From assembly GCA_964036195.1 (NCBI GenBank), contig OZ038451.1, positions 13,892,529-13,956,528 on the forward strand: a stretch of DNA of 64,000 nucleotides, given 5' to 3'. Made by a program: the position numbers and the translations under genes. Source of the DNA: Sphaerolaimus hirsutus (taxonomy: Eukaryota; Nematoda; Chromadorea; Monhysterida; Sphaerolaimidae). Each line of letters begins with the position of its first letter. The first letter of the stretch is position 1. Below the pieces are notes generated by a model. The model worked only from the letters and a program-made list of their open reading frames with translations. It was not told where the DNA came from and made no database searches. Positions 48,429-58,899 of this stretch are shown piece by piece.

Positions 48429-51400
48429 ATGAAAGGAAAAACATTAAAAAATCCCACGGCCTCATCGCCAACAGGTGAAAATAACATCGCAGCCAGTGGC
48501 GAACTTTATCTGGGTGAAAACGCCAATGTCTGCGGATTGAGCGCAGCCGCCGCAGTCAGATACTCGCAGAAAAAGGGTAGATGCGTAGTTGCCGAGCGAC
48601 AAATTCCAGCGGGAGCGTTGATTGTTTGGTAGGCCACCAAAAACCAACCATTATAACAAAACAGGTCAATTAAAAATCCAAAAAAACCTTTCACATCGTC
48701 AAGCGAGAGCGCCTACGCGGTGGGCATGGGGCCACAGTGCGTCGAGTGGCTGTGTGCTAGCTGTTGCAAACCTCTGCCGCAAAAATGGGTCATATGTGCG
48801 GATTGCCGTGGTGGTAAGATGACCAGGGACACTCACAGACCCTGTAAAATGACCTGTAAAATGCCAAATTCATTGTAAAGTGTCAAAAATCATGCTTTAC
48901 GTGACATTTTACGTGGCATTTTACAGGGTCTGGGACTGGCACCAGATACTGTGGCGAAAAGTGCAGGCAAATCGATTGGTGTGAAGCGCACAGATTTGAG
49001 TGCAACAATGTAAGTATAAAGCACAGGACAAACCCTGTACTCATTATGGGTGCCTCCTACTGTCTGCCCCCTTGCAGGCTGACCCGTATACAGGTTTTCA
49101 GCTCGGTGACAAGGCTGATCAACTGCTGCTGGTGCCAGTCCCGGACCCTGTAAAATGTCATATGTCATGCAAAGTGTCAAAAGTCATGTAAAATGGCCTG
49201 CAAGGGCATTTTACATGGCTTTTGACACTTTGCATGACATTTGATACTTTACAGGGTCTGGGACTGCCCCCTGGTTGGTCTGTCGCTGCAGATGCGCATC
49301 CTGTGGCGCGCTTCACCGCAGCAACTGATGCAGTGTGATCCAATTAGCAATACTTATTACACGCTACACACGCGTGGCGTTTCTTTGACCAATGGCGAAC
49401 GCAGTTCAGATTTTGGCTCAAACTTTATCTCAGTTATGAGTCTTAGTGGCGGAGAGTTGATGGAATGTGAAGGCGAAAATGAAAAATTTACATTTCTTGG
49501 CGATGCTTACTTCAAGCAGGTAATATGCCACTTCGCGTGTAGGTAATTTTTGAACTTACTTTTGTAAGTACTTAAGTCGCAGTAGGTACTTTTGTAAAAA
49601 AAAATATTTCTCAAATCTCACAATTTTTTTTGACAGAAACAAACTCCATCCGATTATTTTCCTAGGTAATAAATTTTTACGTTAATTTACAAGAACTTCC
49701 GGAAGTTAATCGTAAATACAGTTTCCCAGCAGTTCAGCAATTGAACTAAATTGCCATTGAACCTTATTTGCTTCCATCCAGAGCGGTTGGCCCGCATCAA
49801 TGCGGCAGCAAGAGCGCCGCGCGGTTGCCCAGCGGTGTTGCAGCGTGCTGAGCGGCAAGATCTCACGCAACGCGCACTCGGTGCTGCCGCTGGTCGACCG
49901 AAGTTCGCCACACTATCAAATCTTGCGACACTTTGGTGAATCCGGCGGCCAGTTGATCAAAGGGATATTTCCGGTGCAAAGCTTGATTAATCACTCATGC
50001 GAGCCGAATTGCAGGTTCTGGGCACTACTGCATTTTGTATGGCTGTGGTAGACACCCAGAAGAATCTTTGGAAATTAGGATAATTTTAATTAGGAAATTA
50101 GGAAGCGGTAAAGACAGCAAGTTGGTATATATATACCTATTATATTCACCTACAATTTCTATATTTATCTATGTAAAACTCAATATCAAATCGCGCACAC
50201 CACAACACGCAGGTATATCTTCGATGGACGTCGTATTTTGACACGTACAACGGATTCTATATCAGCGGGTACGGAAATTGTTGCGTGTTATGGGCCGCGC
50301 TTTGGCAAGCTGCCAACAGCAGTGCGTCGAGCAAAATTACTTACACAATACAATTTTGTTTGCGACTGCGCCGCATGCACCATGCCGGCGTATGCCAAAT
50401 TGGAAGCGAATATGACAGCATTTAGGTGTGTTTTTTTCGAGAGTTGTTAAAAGTACTAAAGTTTTTCAAGTAAACGTATACGTAAAGTATTTTATTTTTA
50501 CTCACCCCCGAGTACAGAAAACGTTAAGTATTTTTTATACTTAAACACTGCGTAAAACTTGAGTAAACGTAAATACCGGTATTTTTACTCAGGGAAAACT
50601 TAAAAGTAAGGGTATTTTTCGATTTTGTACCCAGGAAGACGTAAAAATGAGCAAAAGTGAAAGCGAAAGTCGTCGCTTTCCCTACCCACCGCAACTTCCA
50701 TAATTTCTGCTGCCATTTTTGCAGCCATTTCAATTCGTTTGAGCGGTTTTTGCTTTCAAAAAGTACGCGAGTAAGTGAGTACCGGTATTTTTTCGGGAGG
50801 AAACGTAAACGTATTTATGCAGTACTCGAGTATAAGTATTTATCGAGTAAACGTAAATACGTTTGACCAACTATGGCCTTTTCCTGCTATAATCGTATAA
50901 AATGAAGAAAAAACATCTATGGACAAAACAGAACCTACTTGCGGGGCACTACTTTCCAGATGTGAAGGTTGTAACAACAGCGTGTACACTAATCCAGACG
51001 CAGACAAGTTGGTGTGCACGCAGTGCGACCACGTTCAAAGTTTATGTTCGTCTGGTGTTGCATGGGCTCTGAAGTGTTTAACGGACGCCATAGCCGCGGC
51101 CAAGCTGAAGAAAATCGGAGGCGATGGTGAGATTGTTTTCTTTATTTGACGAACTCGATACCGAAAAATTACCAAAAAATTATTTGTGTAAAAACGCAGG
51201 GGGTTCTCTAAACAAGTGTGTATAGGTAGTGGCATTTTAACACAAAACATTGTAGACTGAGAACACCATTTTTACACTCAAAACACTGGACGCTTTCCCC
51301 AAAAAGCAGTTTGCACCACAGCATCTACCCATCCCAATGGCAGGTGAAGCACTACTGAAATCACTGCATCGCTGCACCGCACTGCTGCACAAGAATAACG

Positions 51401-52134
51401 TGCAGCTGCACAACTACGAACTGCAAGCGGTCGACTTGCTGCTGTGCCGCCGGCCTTGTGCCGCGCTGCCGCTGCTGCGTCGCCGCTTGGAAATAGCTGA
51501 CTTGATTTTTGGTTCCTCGTCAGGGGGTAGTCCCAGATCCTGTAAAATACCCTGTAAAGGGTAAAAGACCCTGTAAAATGTCATGTGTCATGTAAAAGAC
51601 TCTGTAAAATGTCATGTGTCATGAAAAGACCCTGTAGTGTAAAGTGTAATATGTAATGTAAAAGACCCTGTGTAAGTGTCATGTGTATCCATATCTTATT
51701 GTATCATATCCAAATCTTATGTTTTTGTATATAAATCTTACTTTTAAACAAAAGATTTGGATACCAAAACATAAGACCTTGATACAATGCAATAAGATTT
51801 GGATACACATGACACTTTACAGACTCTTTACACTTAACATGGTCTTTTACAGGGTCTGGGACTGGCACCAGATGAGTCAGAAGCCATTTTGGCGCGACTG
51901 GCACTGGCTTCCGTGCTGGGATACGGGTGAGGAGTGGCTGTTTACCATACCGCTTTTGTAATCGATTTGTTTCAATCCTTCAGGGTGCGAGACAAACGGA
52001 CACAAGCGGCTGTGTTGAAAGCACGCGATGCCGCCATTGTGCACTTTGGAAGGGAATTTTATGGACGCGTTTATGCCATGAGATTTGGTCAGAAAGCTAT
52101 GCCGTTGCTAAAGATGATGAGCGAAATTTCCTGA
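48429..52134 (+). CDS. SMYD4-like SET and MYND domain protein
   Basis: Putative protein-lysine methyltransferase family member. Exons used: 48429-48628, 48704-48826, 48946-49009, 49078-49128, 49271-49519, 49782-50014, 50213-50425, 50960-51126, 51344-51523, 51872-51926, 51984-52134 (1686 nt, 561 residues). Before the MYND lies the split-SET start (KGRCVVAERQIPAG). The MYND zinc finger spans about residues 84-127 (C-ASC...C-ADC...YC-GEKC...H-RFEC). The SET core has SLINHSCEPNCR (about 296-306) and ACYGP (about 331-335). The post-SET cysteines are CDCAAC and CEGC...CTQC. Order and motifs match SMYD4; the N-terminal TPR part is short or missing, so an upstream exon is possible. Three junctions (48826/48946, 49128/49271, 51523/51872) are occupied by hairpin elements. 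I joined those by removing the element plus one direct-repeat copy; the true splice sites need RNA evidence. Other introns are GT-AG. Confidence 0.85.
48827..48945. mobile_element. Hairpin element in the MYND-coding region (site 1)
   Basis: Left end ggacactcacagaccctg, right end cagggtctgggactggc. ACCAG repeats at both borders (48822-48826 and 48941-48945). Interior TGTAAAATG / CATTTTACG units fold back. Removing 119 bp gives ATG ACC AG|A TAC TGT, reading CRGGKMTRYCGEKC across the zinc finger. No GT lies in the phase needed to pair with the CACCAG end. The in-frame GT-AG alternative is GTAAGA at 48814 with ttacag ending 48926, which retains 19 nt of the element end. Confidence 0.75.
49134..49270. 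mobile_element. Hairpin element between SMYD4-like exons (site 2)
   Basis: Left end gccagtcccggaccctg, right end cagggtctgggactgcccc, the opposite orientation to sites 1 and 3. CTGGT is duplicated at 49129-49133 and 49271-49275. Precise removal yields QLLLVGLSLQMRILWR in frame. The GT-AG alternative is GTGCCAG at 49132 with ctgcag ending 49291, which drops six residues (VGLSLQ). Confidence 0.75.
50441..50876. mobile_element. Array-bearing element in SMYD4-like intron
   Basis: Ends gagttgttaaaagtac and cgtttgaccaactatg, loosely inverted. The interior repeats GAGTAAACGTAAATAC and complements. It lies within the GT-AG intron 50426-50959 and resembles the CAGTTGTTAAAA element at 34874-35359. Confidence 0.5.
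51524..51871. mobile_element. Hairpin element between SMYD4-like exons (site 3), long-loop subtype
   Basis: Left end ggggtagtcccagatcctg, right end cagggtctgggactggcaccag. CAG lies at both borders (51521-51523 and 51869-51871). The loop (atccatatcttattgtatc ... aagatttggatacacatgac) matches the intergenic copy at 26220-26597. Removal gives SSSDESEA in frame. Here a canonical GT-AG pair at the element ends also works in frame: GTAGTC at 51527 with caccag ending 51871 (adds one Gly). Confidence 0.8.
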
Positions 52135-52380
52135 TATTTCGTTCTTCTGTCTATTTTTATGATGCTGTTGTAACAAGTGCAAACCCATGCGAATGTTATT
52201 ACCACATTCCACATATCGGTAATCTCAGCTTGCAAAATGTATTTACACGTACGTACCTACATTGTTTACAAGTTCTGTATATCGCACATGTAATACGGTC
52301 CAGCGCATAATATCAGTAGTAATCACGGACAATAGGTATATCAGTTTTCCACAAGCAGCGTTTACAACAAGACCTTTTAC

Positions 52381-53277
52381 ATGGCCATTCCAACCAGAAA
52401 TCATAATCAAGCCAAAGCTCTCCCAAACCTCATTCTTTTATCACTGATAACACAAGTATTTTCACCAATACGTGCCGCCGTGCACCGACTGCCGCTGCCA
52501 GCCGCGCCGCAACGGATGCGTTTCGTCCGCCCGCCGCCCTACGAAACGCAGCGGCCGCAGCTAGTGGACTGGGAGCAGTTCTCGAACGGCACTGTGGCTG
52601 GGCGGCAGTTGACGCCGGTGGATATTGGCCAGTTGAGATATATGGGGGCCCCTGCGTCGTGAGTTTTGGGCGTTCCAGTCGATTGTCCAGTATCCAGCTA
52701 TTTTAACTCAACTTGATTTCCGATATACTGTCATCAAAAATGTCATGCAAAAATACATGATAAATACAAGAAATAAATATTAAGAAACTATCCATTCAAT
52801 TCTTGGTGACCTTTCACAAACTTCAACTCGATAACTAGGTCGCACAGTACAACCCCCGCCTCAGTTGGCAAGTGCGGCACATGTGGTGCGTGCGCGACTG
52901 CCGCGACCACTCGTCGACGCTGTGCTACGGCTACAACTTCTGGCGGCCGCTGCTCCAGGGGGCACTCTCAGACCCTGTGAAAGAACCCGTAAAATGTCGA
53001 ATGTTGTGCATGTAGAAAGTGTAGAAAGTCATGTAAAATGCCTTGCAAAATAGCAAACGTACATCTGCCATTTTGCCGGGAATTTTACATAACTTTTGAC
53101 ACTTTGCATTGCATTTTATTTACATTTCACAGGGCATTTTACAGGGTCTGTGAGTGGCCCCAGCTGCCCGGCAACACGACGTGGCTGGAGTCGTGCGGCT
53201 GCGTGCGACATTGCAGCGATTGCGCCGGCTGGCCGCACCCGGCGGATAGCGTTTGCGCCAGTAGGTGCTGCTATTAG
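52381..53277 (+). CDS. Putative secreted Cys-rich protein, structure incomplete
   Basis: Not recognised. The first exon (52381 to about 52658) begins MAIPTRNHNQ and includes a hydrophobic stretch LILLSLITQVF that could be a signal peptide, then a Pro-rich region; it ends at a good GTGAGT donor. The second part (52839-52958 joined to 53164-53277) encodes a Trp/Cys-rich segment: MWCVRDC, LCYGYNFWRP, SCGCVRHCSDC, and ends SRCCY. It has ten cysteines and strong GC at third positions, which supports it as coding. A hairpin element (52959-53163) splits it. The phases of the first donor and the 52839 acceptor do not match, so a small exon is missing or one boundary is wrong. Extracellular function is inference only. 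Confidence 0.55.
52959..53163. mobile_element. Hairpin element inside the Cys-rich coding region (site 4)
   Basis: Left end ggggcactctcagaccctg, right end cagggtctgtgagtggc. CCAG is found at 52955-52958 and 53160-53163. Removing 205 bp joins CTG CTC CAG to CTG CCC GGC (WRPLLQ-LPGNTTW) in frame. The in-frame GT-AG alternative is GTGAAAG at 52977 with ccccag ending 53163, which adds GALSDP. Confidence 0.75.
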
Positions 53278-53516
53278 AGGAGTGACTGGCTTTGGGTTTA
53301 GTGATCGTTTCTCTGAAAAATTAACCAGACTAGACTTTTTTCTCGATAAAATGAATTAACTTTGGGTATTATCATCTCCTATATCGTTCCGCATTTCAAC
53401 TTTATTGTTGCATTTATAAATATTTACTATATCCGACGGGACGTTTCTGTCACATTGTGTATCTTTATTTTTATACCGATAATTTGATTATTACGTTTAC
53501 TTCTGAAAAGTTTACC

Positions 53517-53970
53517 TACCGTATTTCCTCGAAATACCCCCGGGGGGTTTATTGTTTCATAGTGAGAATTTTGAGGGGGGTAAACGAGGGGGGGGGTATT
53601 TCGAGGGGGTTTTTTTTTCGCCAGAAATTTTTTGAAAACCAAGTACTAGATTGTCGTCTGAAACGTACGCAGACGTCGAAAATGCAACAAAAATCGCCAT
53701 TTATAAGACTCTAAAGACTTGTATAAGTGTGTAGACGTTCTGTCGAATCACTGTTCTCACACAACAGAGTCATCGTTTTTAACGTGTGTTTTGCATTACC
53801 CAGATGACAAACCGCAGCCTTTGTCATTTATGTTCTCTATACACTAAATTGGGGGGGGGGGGTATTTCGAGGGGGGGGGGGGTTTATAAGTTCATAGTGT
53901 CCATTTTGAGGGGGGTATTTCGAGGGGGGGGTATTTCGAGGGGGGGGGGTATTTCGAGGAAATACGGTAC
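53517..53970. repeat. TACCGTATTTCCTCGAAATA repeat copy
   Basis: Left end taccgtatttcctcgaaata followed by CCCCCGGGGGG; right end gggtatttcgaggaaatacggta. Interior G-runs repeat as GGGGGGTATTTCGAGG. Confidence 0.75.
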
Positions 53971-54387
53971 TTTACTTTTGGCTTCCATCGTGAGATCCCA
54001 TGGGTGATTTTATAGTTTTGTCGCATGTTGCGACCGTACATACCTAAATAAAGTAAATAAATATATGAAATGATGATGAGAATGATTTTCTTCCGTGAAT
54101 GGCTTCAAAGCGCTGAATTTTATTCAAGCTAGCCCTAGATATTTCGTTCCCCATGCCCATTATTTATGACAAGCGATTCCCAAGCTAGCTTGAAACAGCC
54201 ACATCACCATGGCACAGCCCAACGAAAAACCCAAATGCCTAAGCTGTCGCCTCAAAGCCTATTGTTCTCCTGAATGAGCTATTAGGCAAAGCTGTAACTT
54301 TTTCTAAAAATACATTATCGAGACCAAAGACGCAGCAATGAATTTAGTGTCGCGCAATCTCGAAAGTTTGAGCAAAAACCGGTAAGC

Positions 54388-57359
54388 ATGGGCGATAACC
54401 TATTCAACACGTTCAGTTTCAACATTTGGAAAAAGCACAAAGTCGACTCGACGCTCGAACTCAAGAATAACACCAAGCGGCGGCGGGAAATCGCCAAATT
54501 GAAACGTGCTTTGAAGGAAAAACGACTGGGCAAGACGAGAACGGTGCACGTGAAAGGCGTGAGCGACACAAAAGAGGGCCTGGAAAATGCACTTGAGAAG
54601 GCTGTTAAGAAGGCAGAGAAAGCTGGGGATAAGAAAGCTGGTGAGCTATTTTTGTTGGTTGCATGTAATTGATAATAAGGTTCCATTTGAAGGAGTCTGA
54701 TCACTCTGACATATACCTAGTCTATTTACTCTAACATAAAGAGAAACTGACAGAGCCAATGGTAAAACTTACATGTCCAGCGAGAAACTGACATGCAAGG
54801 TCAACCTGGGGGCAGTCCCAAGCCTTGTAAAGTGTAAAGTAAAGTGTCAAATGTAAAGTAAAGTGTCAATCAAAACAAAAAAAGAAAATATTTTATTACT
54901 GAGATTTGCATGACAATTGACAGTTTACTTTGCATTTGACTTTACATTTGACACTTTACTTTGCATTTGACTTTACATTTGATACTTTACTTTACACTTT
55001 ACAGGGCTTGGGATTGCCACCTGGCATGTGCAGTATGAAACTGGCATGCCCTCCACACGCTACAATAAATCCTCAAGGCGTGTGGGACATAAATTAATCT
55101 GTCTGTTTAATAAAACTATCTGTTTCAATAAAATGATAAAATGATTTCATTGAACTTTTTATTTCCCGTATATCCTCAAATAAGACCCCAGGGGAGTTAT
55201 TATTTCATCAGAAGTTTTGGAGGGGGAGTTATTCAAGGGGGGATGTTATTCAAGGGGGGATGTTTTTCAAAAGGGAGTTTTTTTTCTCTCAGAACTTGCA
55301 CTTTATTCATTGTATAAATGCATTCCATCAAGTCGTGTAATCCACATATTTTACAGTTCAACAACAACAAAAACAAGGTACCTATTCATATTAAAATTCG
55401 TGTTCAACAGCATCCAAATCATTCAAATACACATTGTGGATGCACATATCAAACAAGCAGGTGGGGAGTTATTCAAGAGAGGGAGTTATTGAAGGGGAGG
55501 AGTTATTTTTTCCTCACTTGGCCAACAGGGGGGGGTTACTCAAGGGGGGATGTTATTCAAGGGGAGGACTTATTCAAGGATATACGGTATACTTTTTTAA
55601 GGTAAGCAGCATTGTATACCGTATTTTCTCGAATAGTTCCCCCAGGGAATTATTTTTCCTCAGACTTTTTTGAAGGGGGGAACTATTCAAGGGGGGAACT
55701 ATTCAAGGGGGGAATTATTTTTTTTGTCAAAATTTTCAAGCACAGTTCTTTCAATTTATTTCGCACAACATTCATGTTTAATGAAACAACATGCTATTCT
55801 TGTTCAAATTCAACCAACAATTTATCATGTGCCTAAAATTCAGTGTATACACAAATGGAATAGCGTATACACAACATATAAATACACGTGTCCCCCAATG
55901 CCTATACCTATGCCCTTTCCCATCGGTAGTGCATATTCCATTGTATTTTTGCACACCGGACGCATTTGCATGGATGACGCATTCAATGCCCAGACGTAGC
56001 AGCTCTTCTGCTTATGCATGCGTGCGTCATCAATCGCTTTTAAGTACCGTATTTCCTCGAAATACCCCCCCCCCCCAAATTGAGTGTAAAGGAACGTACA
56101 TGACAAATACTGCAGTTTGTGTTCTGCGTAGTGCAGAACACACGTGAAACAATGTCGGAATCACGTTAGAACAGTGTTTACAAGTTTTCTTATTTTTACC
56201 CATTCTGTACGAATATACCATAGTGACTTTGTGCACTGTGCATGTTACAGACCGCCTGTGTCTTAGCAATTCAATTTTTGTATAAATGAATGCACTTACA
56301 AGCCTTTCAGCTTAATGCGTGTGTAGGGCATGTCAGTTTCACTTTCAGGCATTAGCAAAAAAAAGCAACAAAAAAAAGCATGTCAGTTTCACCACTGGGA
56401 ATGTCAGTTTCACGTGATGTCAGATTCCCATGCGTGGCATGTCAGTTTCACTTCATCTTCTGCTATTCTGGAAAAGCCTCTCTCAGACTGATAGCTCCCT
56501 CCAGACTGTCAGTTGCTGCGAGAACCGGTATTCGATGGGGTGATTTTTCATTAAGCAGCGTTTACACGCTTTCGTGTGCCGACAAAAAAGTTTGGTGGAA
56601 AAGTTCCATAATTCTGGAATTAAGTTTCATATATACAAGAAAAAACGGTGAATTGTGCTCACTAGTTATGTGTACACACATGCCAATTTGCAGATGATTT
56701 GAGCATGTCGTTCAAGAATTATAGGCATTTGAAAATTAATTTTAGTTGTCGGTTCGGTTTTCGTTTTGAAACCGAACCGACAACTGAAATTCATCTTCAA
56801 ATGCAAATAAGTCCTGAACGACAGGCTCAAATTATATGCAAATTGGCATGTGTGTAAACTTAACTAGTGAGCATACTTCACTGGCTTTTCCCGCAGATAC
56901 GGAACTTTATTCCGGAATTATGGAACTTTCTCGCTTAACTTTTTTGTCGGCACACGAAACCGTGTAAACGACCCTTAAGGTGTTCAAGGTGTTTCGACCT
57001 CATAACATACTACCCCCATCACACACACAATCATAAATCAATCCACCGTTCGCGCAGCGGCCGACGGTGCTCGATTCTTGGAGCGTAGTCGCATGGGCGC
57101 CGAGGGCCACAGCGTGGACGTGTCCTCCGAGGACAGCGACCTGGACGACGACATGTTCGCCGAGCTGCGCAACAGCGGCCAGCACCAACGCGATCACTTG
57201 GCCCCGCCCCCTGGCGGCACCGGGCAGACCGATCGGAATGGGAAAAACAAGTTTGATTCCGACAGTGACGATCGGCAAAGTGATTCCGACTCGGATTCCG
57301 ATTCCGATGATATTGGATTTATTCAGTGGAAATACAACGCGCAACCGGGCATGTTGTAA
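54388..57359 (+). CDS. Unrecognised 184-residue protein, basic N-half and acidic C-half
   Basis: Two exons, 54388-54640 and 57058-57359, joined by a GT-AG intron with matching phase (555 nt). Residues 1-85 are Lys-rich and look helical: FSFNIWKKHKVDSTLELKN, KRRREIAKLKRALKEKRLGK, then EKAVKKAEKAGDKKA. The C-half contains SVDVSSEDSDLDDDMFAEL and an Asp/Ser repeat (DSDSDSDSDD) before the end IQWKYNAQPGML. The composition suggests a nuclear or nucleolar protein, but I do not recognise the family. The start is the first ATG in frame; the frame is open further upstream, so the N-terminus could be longer. It is convergent with the V-ATPase c gene, 241 bp between stops. Confidence 0.7.
54810..55020. 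mobile_element. Hairpin element in the intron of the 184-residue gene
   Basis: Left end gggggcagtcccaagcctt, right end cagggcttgggattgccacc. Interior TGTAAAGTGTAAAGTAAAGT units pair with ACTTTACTTTACACTTTACA. The loop tcaatcaaaacaaaaaaaga matches the copy at 9824-9998. It lies wholly inside a normal GT-AG intron. Confidence 0.75.
55166..55589. repeat. TACCGTATATCCTCAAATAA repeat copy
   Basis: Left end cccgtatatcctcaaataag, right end tattcaaggatatacggta, with GTTATTCAAGGGGGGA units inside. A one-sided relative starts at 55617 (taccgtattttctcgaatag) and another at 56046. Confidence 0.65.
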
Positions 57360-57361
57360 AG

Positions 57362-57367
57362 TTTTAT
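57362..57367 (-). terminator. Candidate poly-A signal of the V-ATPase c gene
   Basis: TTTATT on the plus strand is AATAAA on the minus strand, 234 nt past the stop. A plus-strand AATAAA for the convergent gene lies at 57419-57424, so the two 3' ends probably overlap. Confidence 0.4.
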
Positions 57368-57600
57368 TGGTTTAGCATACATAAATGACGATAACAATGA
57401 TTATGGGATGAATTAAGAAATAAAAAATAAATACTCACACCGCACAATTAAATACATGTTCGTATACCTAATATCAAAGCGTAGTGCAGACATAACAAAA
57501 TTATGTAGAACTAAATCAGTGACTACAGTACAGCCATTGCGACAAAATTGGAGCAATCCATCAGTTAAAATATTTAGAAGTTTTTTGCAGTCCACAATTT

Positions 57601-58899
57601 TTACTTTCCTGTGAGCACCAACGCAACAATCATGCCGTACAGTCCGAGCACCTGCAATGAAGCAAATTATGATCTGATCAAACAGACAGAAGTCAAACCA
57701 AGTGACAGAAAAGTGACTGCGCTGCAGTGAAGTGAAAAGCACTGCGCCCTAACCACCAACTTCCCAATTCCTCCCAAACCCACCTCTGAGAAGATCAAGA
57801 TCAAAATCATGGCCACAAAGACGCGCGGCTGCTGCCCCGTCGCCCTGACGCCCGCGTCGCCGGCGATGCCGATGGCGTAGCCGGCGCCGAGGCCGCACAG
57901 GCCGCACGTCATGCCCGCCGCCATTTGTGCGAAGCTCCTGTGTTTTTTTGGGGTTGTGACGTCATTGTGTGGCCAGTGACGTCATGGTGTGGCTGCGCAA
58001 GTGCGCCACACGTAGTGATGGAATGGCGCCATGATGCTATTGGCGCTTGACGCCCCTTTTCTGTGGAATCAGACGATTTTAGACGGTGGAAGTTTTTACG
58101 ACAGTCATGTCACTATGATCAGTATCAACTATCTGATAACGATCAAAAACGGAAGGCACGAAACGCGCCAGATCAAAACTATGCACAAATCAGGCAATAT
58201 TTGTCGATTGCGGATACTAATTGAATATGTACCCAGGCGCTAAATTTTCTACGCTTACCCGTATCATCCAAAATCCCACAAAAACGAACTTAAACAGCGA
58301 CTGCTTCTCCTCGATGGAGCTGACCAGCACAAAGCCTACAACGAGGCCGTAAATGGCGATAATACCGGCCATGATGACCGGGATGATGGACTTCATCACC
58401 AGCTCGGGCCGCATCACCGCCATGGCGCTGATGCCCACCGCCGACTTGGCCGTGCCGTAGGCAGCGCCCATCACTGGTGGGAAGGGTGATAAGGGGTGTT
58501 TGAAGAATGGTTGAGGGGGAAATAACAGCGATATATTCTTGATTAAGTACCCGCTTGAATAATTCCCCCCGTGTAGGCGAAGTGGGAGGAAAGCCCCCCA
58601 CTCCGGGTATAAATCACCCGTCTGACACGAATGAAAGCCCGATGATAAAAGTACAACCGATGTGTCTAAAATGTAGAATATGAAGCAATCAAGCTGCACA
58701 CACACTAATCAACTGTTCATCGAATAACCCCCGAATCAAATTATCCTATGGGGAATAATAACCCCTCGGGTGCCTTACTCAAGAGTATACGGTATCATGA
58801 ATTGATGGATAAATGGTCACCAGTGAAAACCATGGCGCTCATTGCACCCAGGAAGCCGAACAATGAGGAATATGAGGGATAGTCGGGAGTGTCCGCCAT
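57601..58899 (-). CDS. Vha16: V-type ATPase 16 kDa proteolipid subunit c, copy 1
   Basis: Membrane ring subunit of the V-ATPase Vo sector; carries protons across vacuolar, endosomal or plasma membranes. Exons 5' to 3': 58899-58821, 58473-58290, 57937-57784, 57651-57601. GT-AG introns, phases close: 468 nt, 155 residues, the usual length. Four membrane segments are visible: [20 protein letters not shown] (1), [16 protein letters not shown] (2), [20 protein letters not shown] (3), [20 protein letters not shown] (4). The proton-binding Glu is residue 139 (LIFSE), the last codon of exon 3. GDAGVR and [12 protein letters not shown] are conserved. The second luminal loop is diverged ([11 protein letters not shown]). 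A tandem paralog follows downstream on the plus-strand scale. The gene symbol is by family. Confidence 0.94.

Noticed and set aside
48841-48930. Splicing at inner GTAAAA / TTTTACAG sites of the hairpin as a general rule
   Set aside because: It keeps frame at site 1 only; at site 2 the phase is wrong and at site 4 it reads into a TGA.
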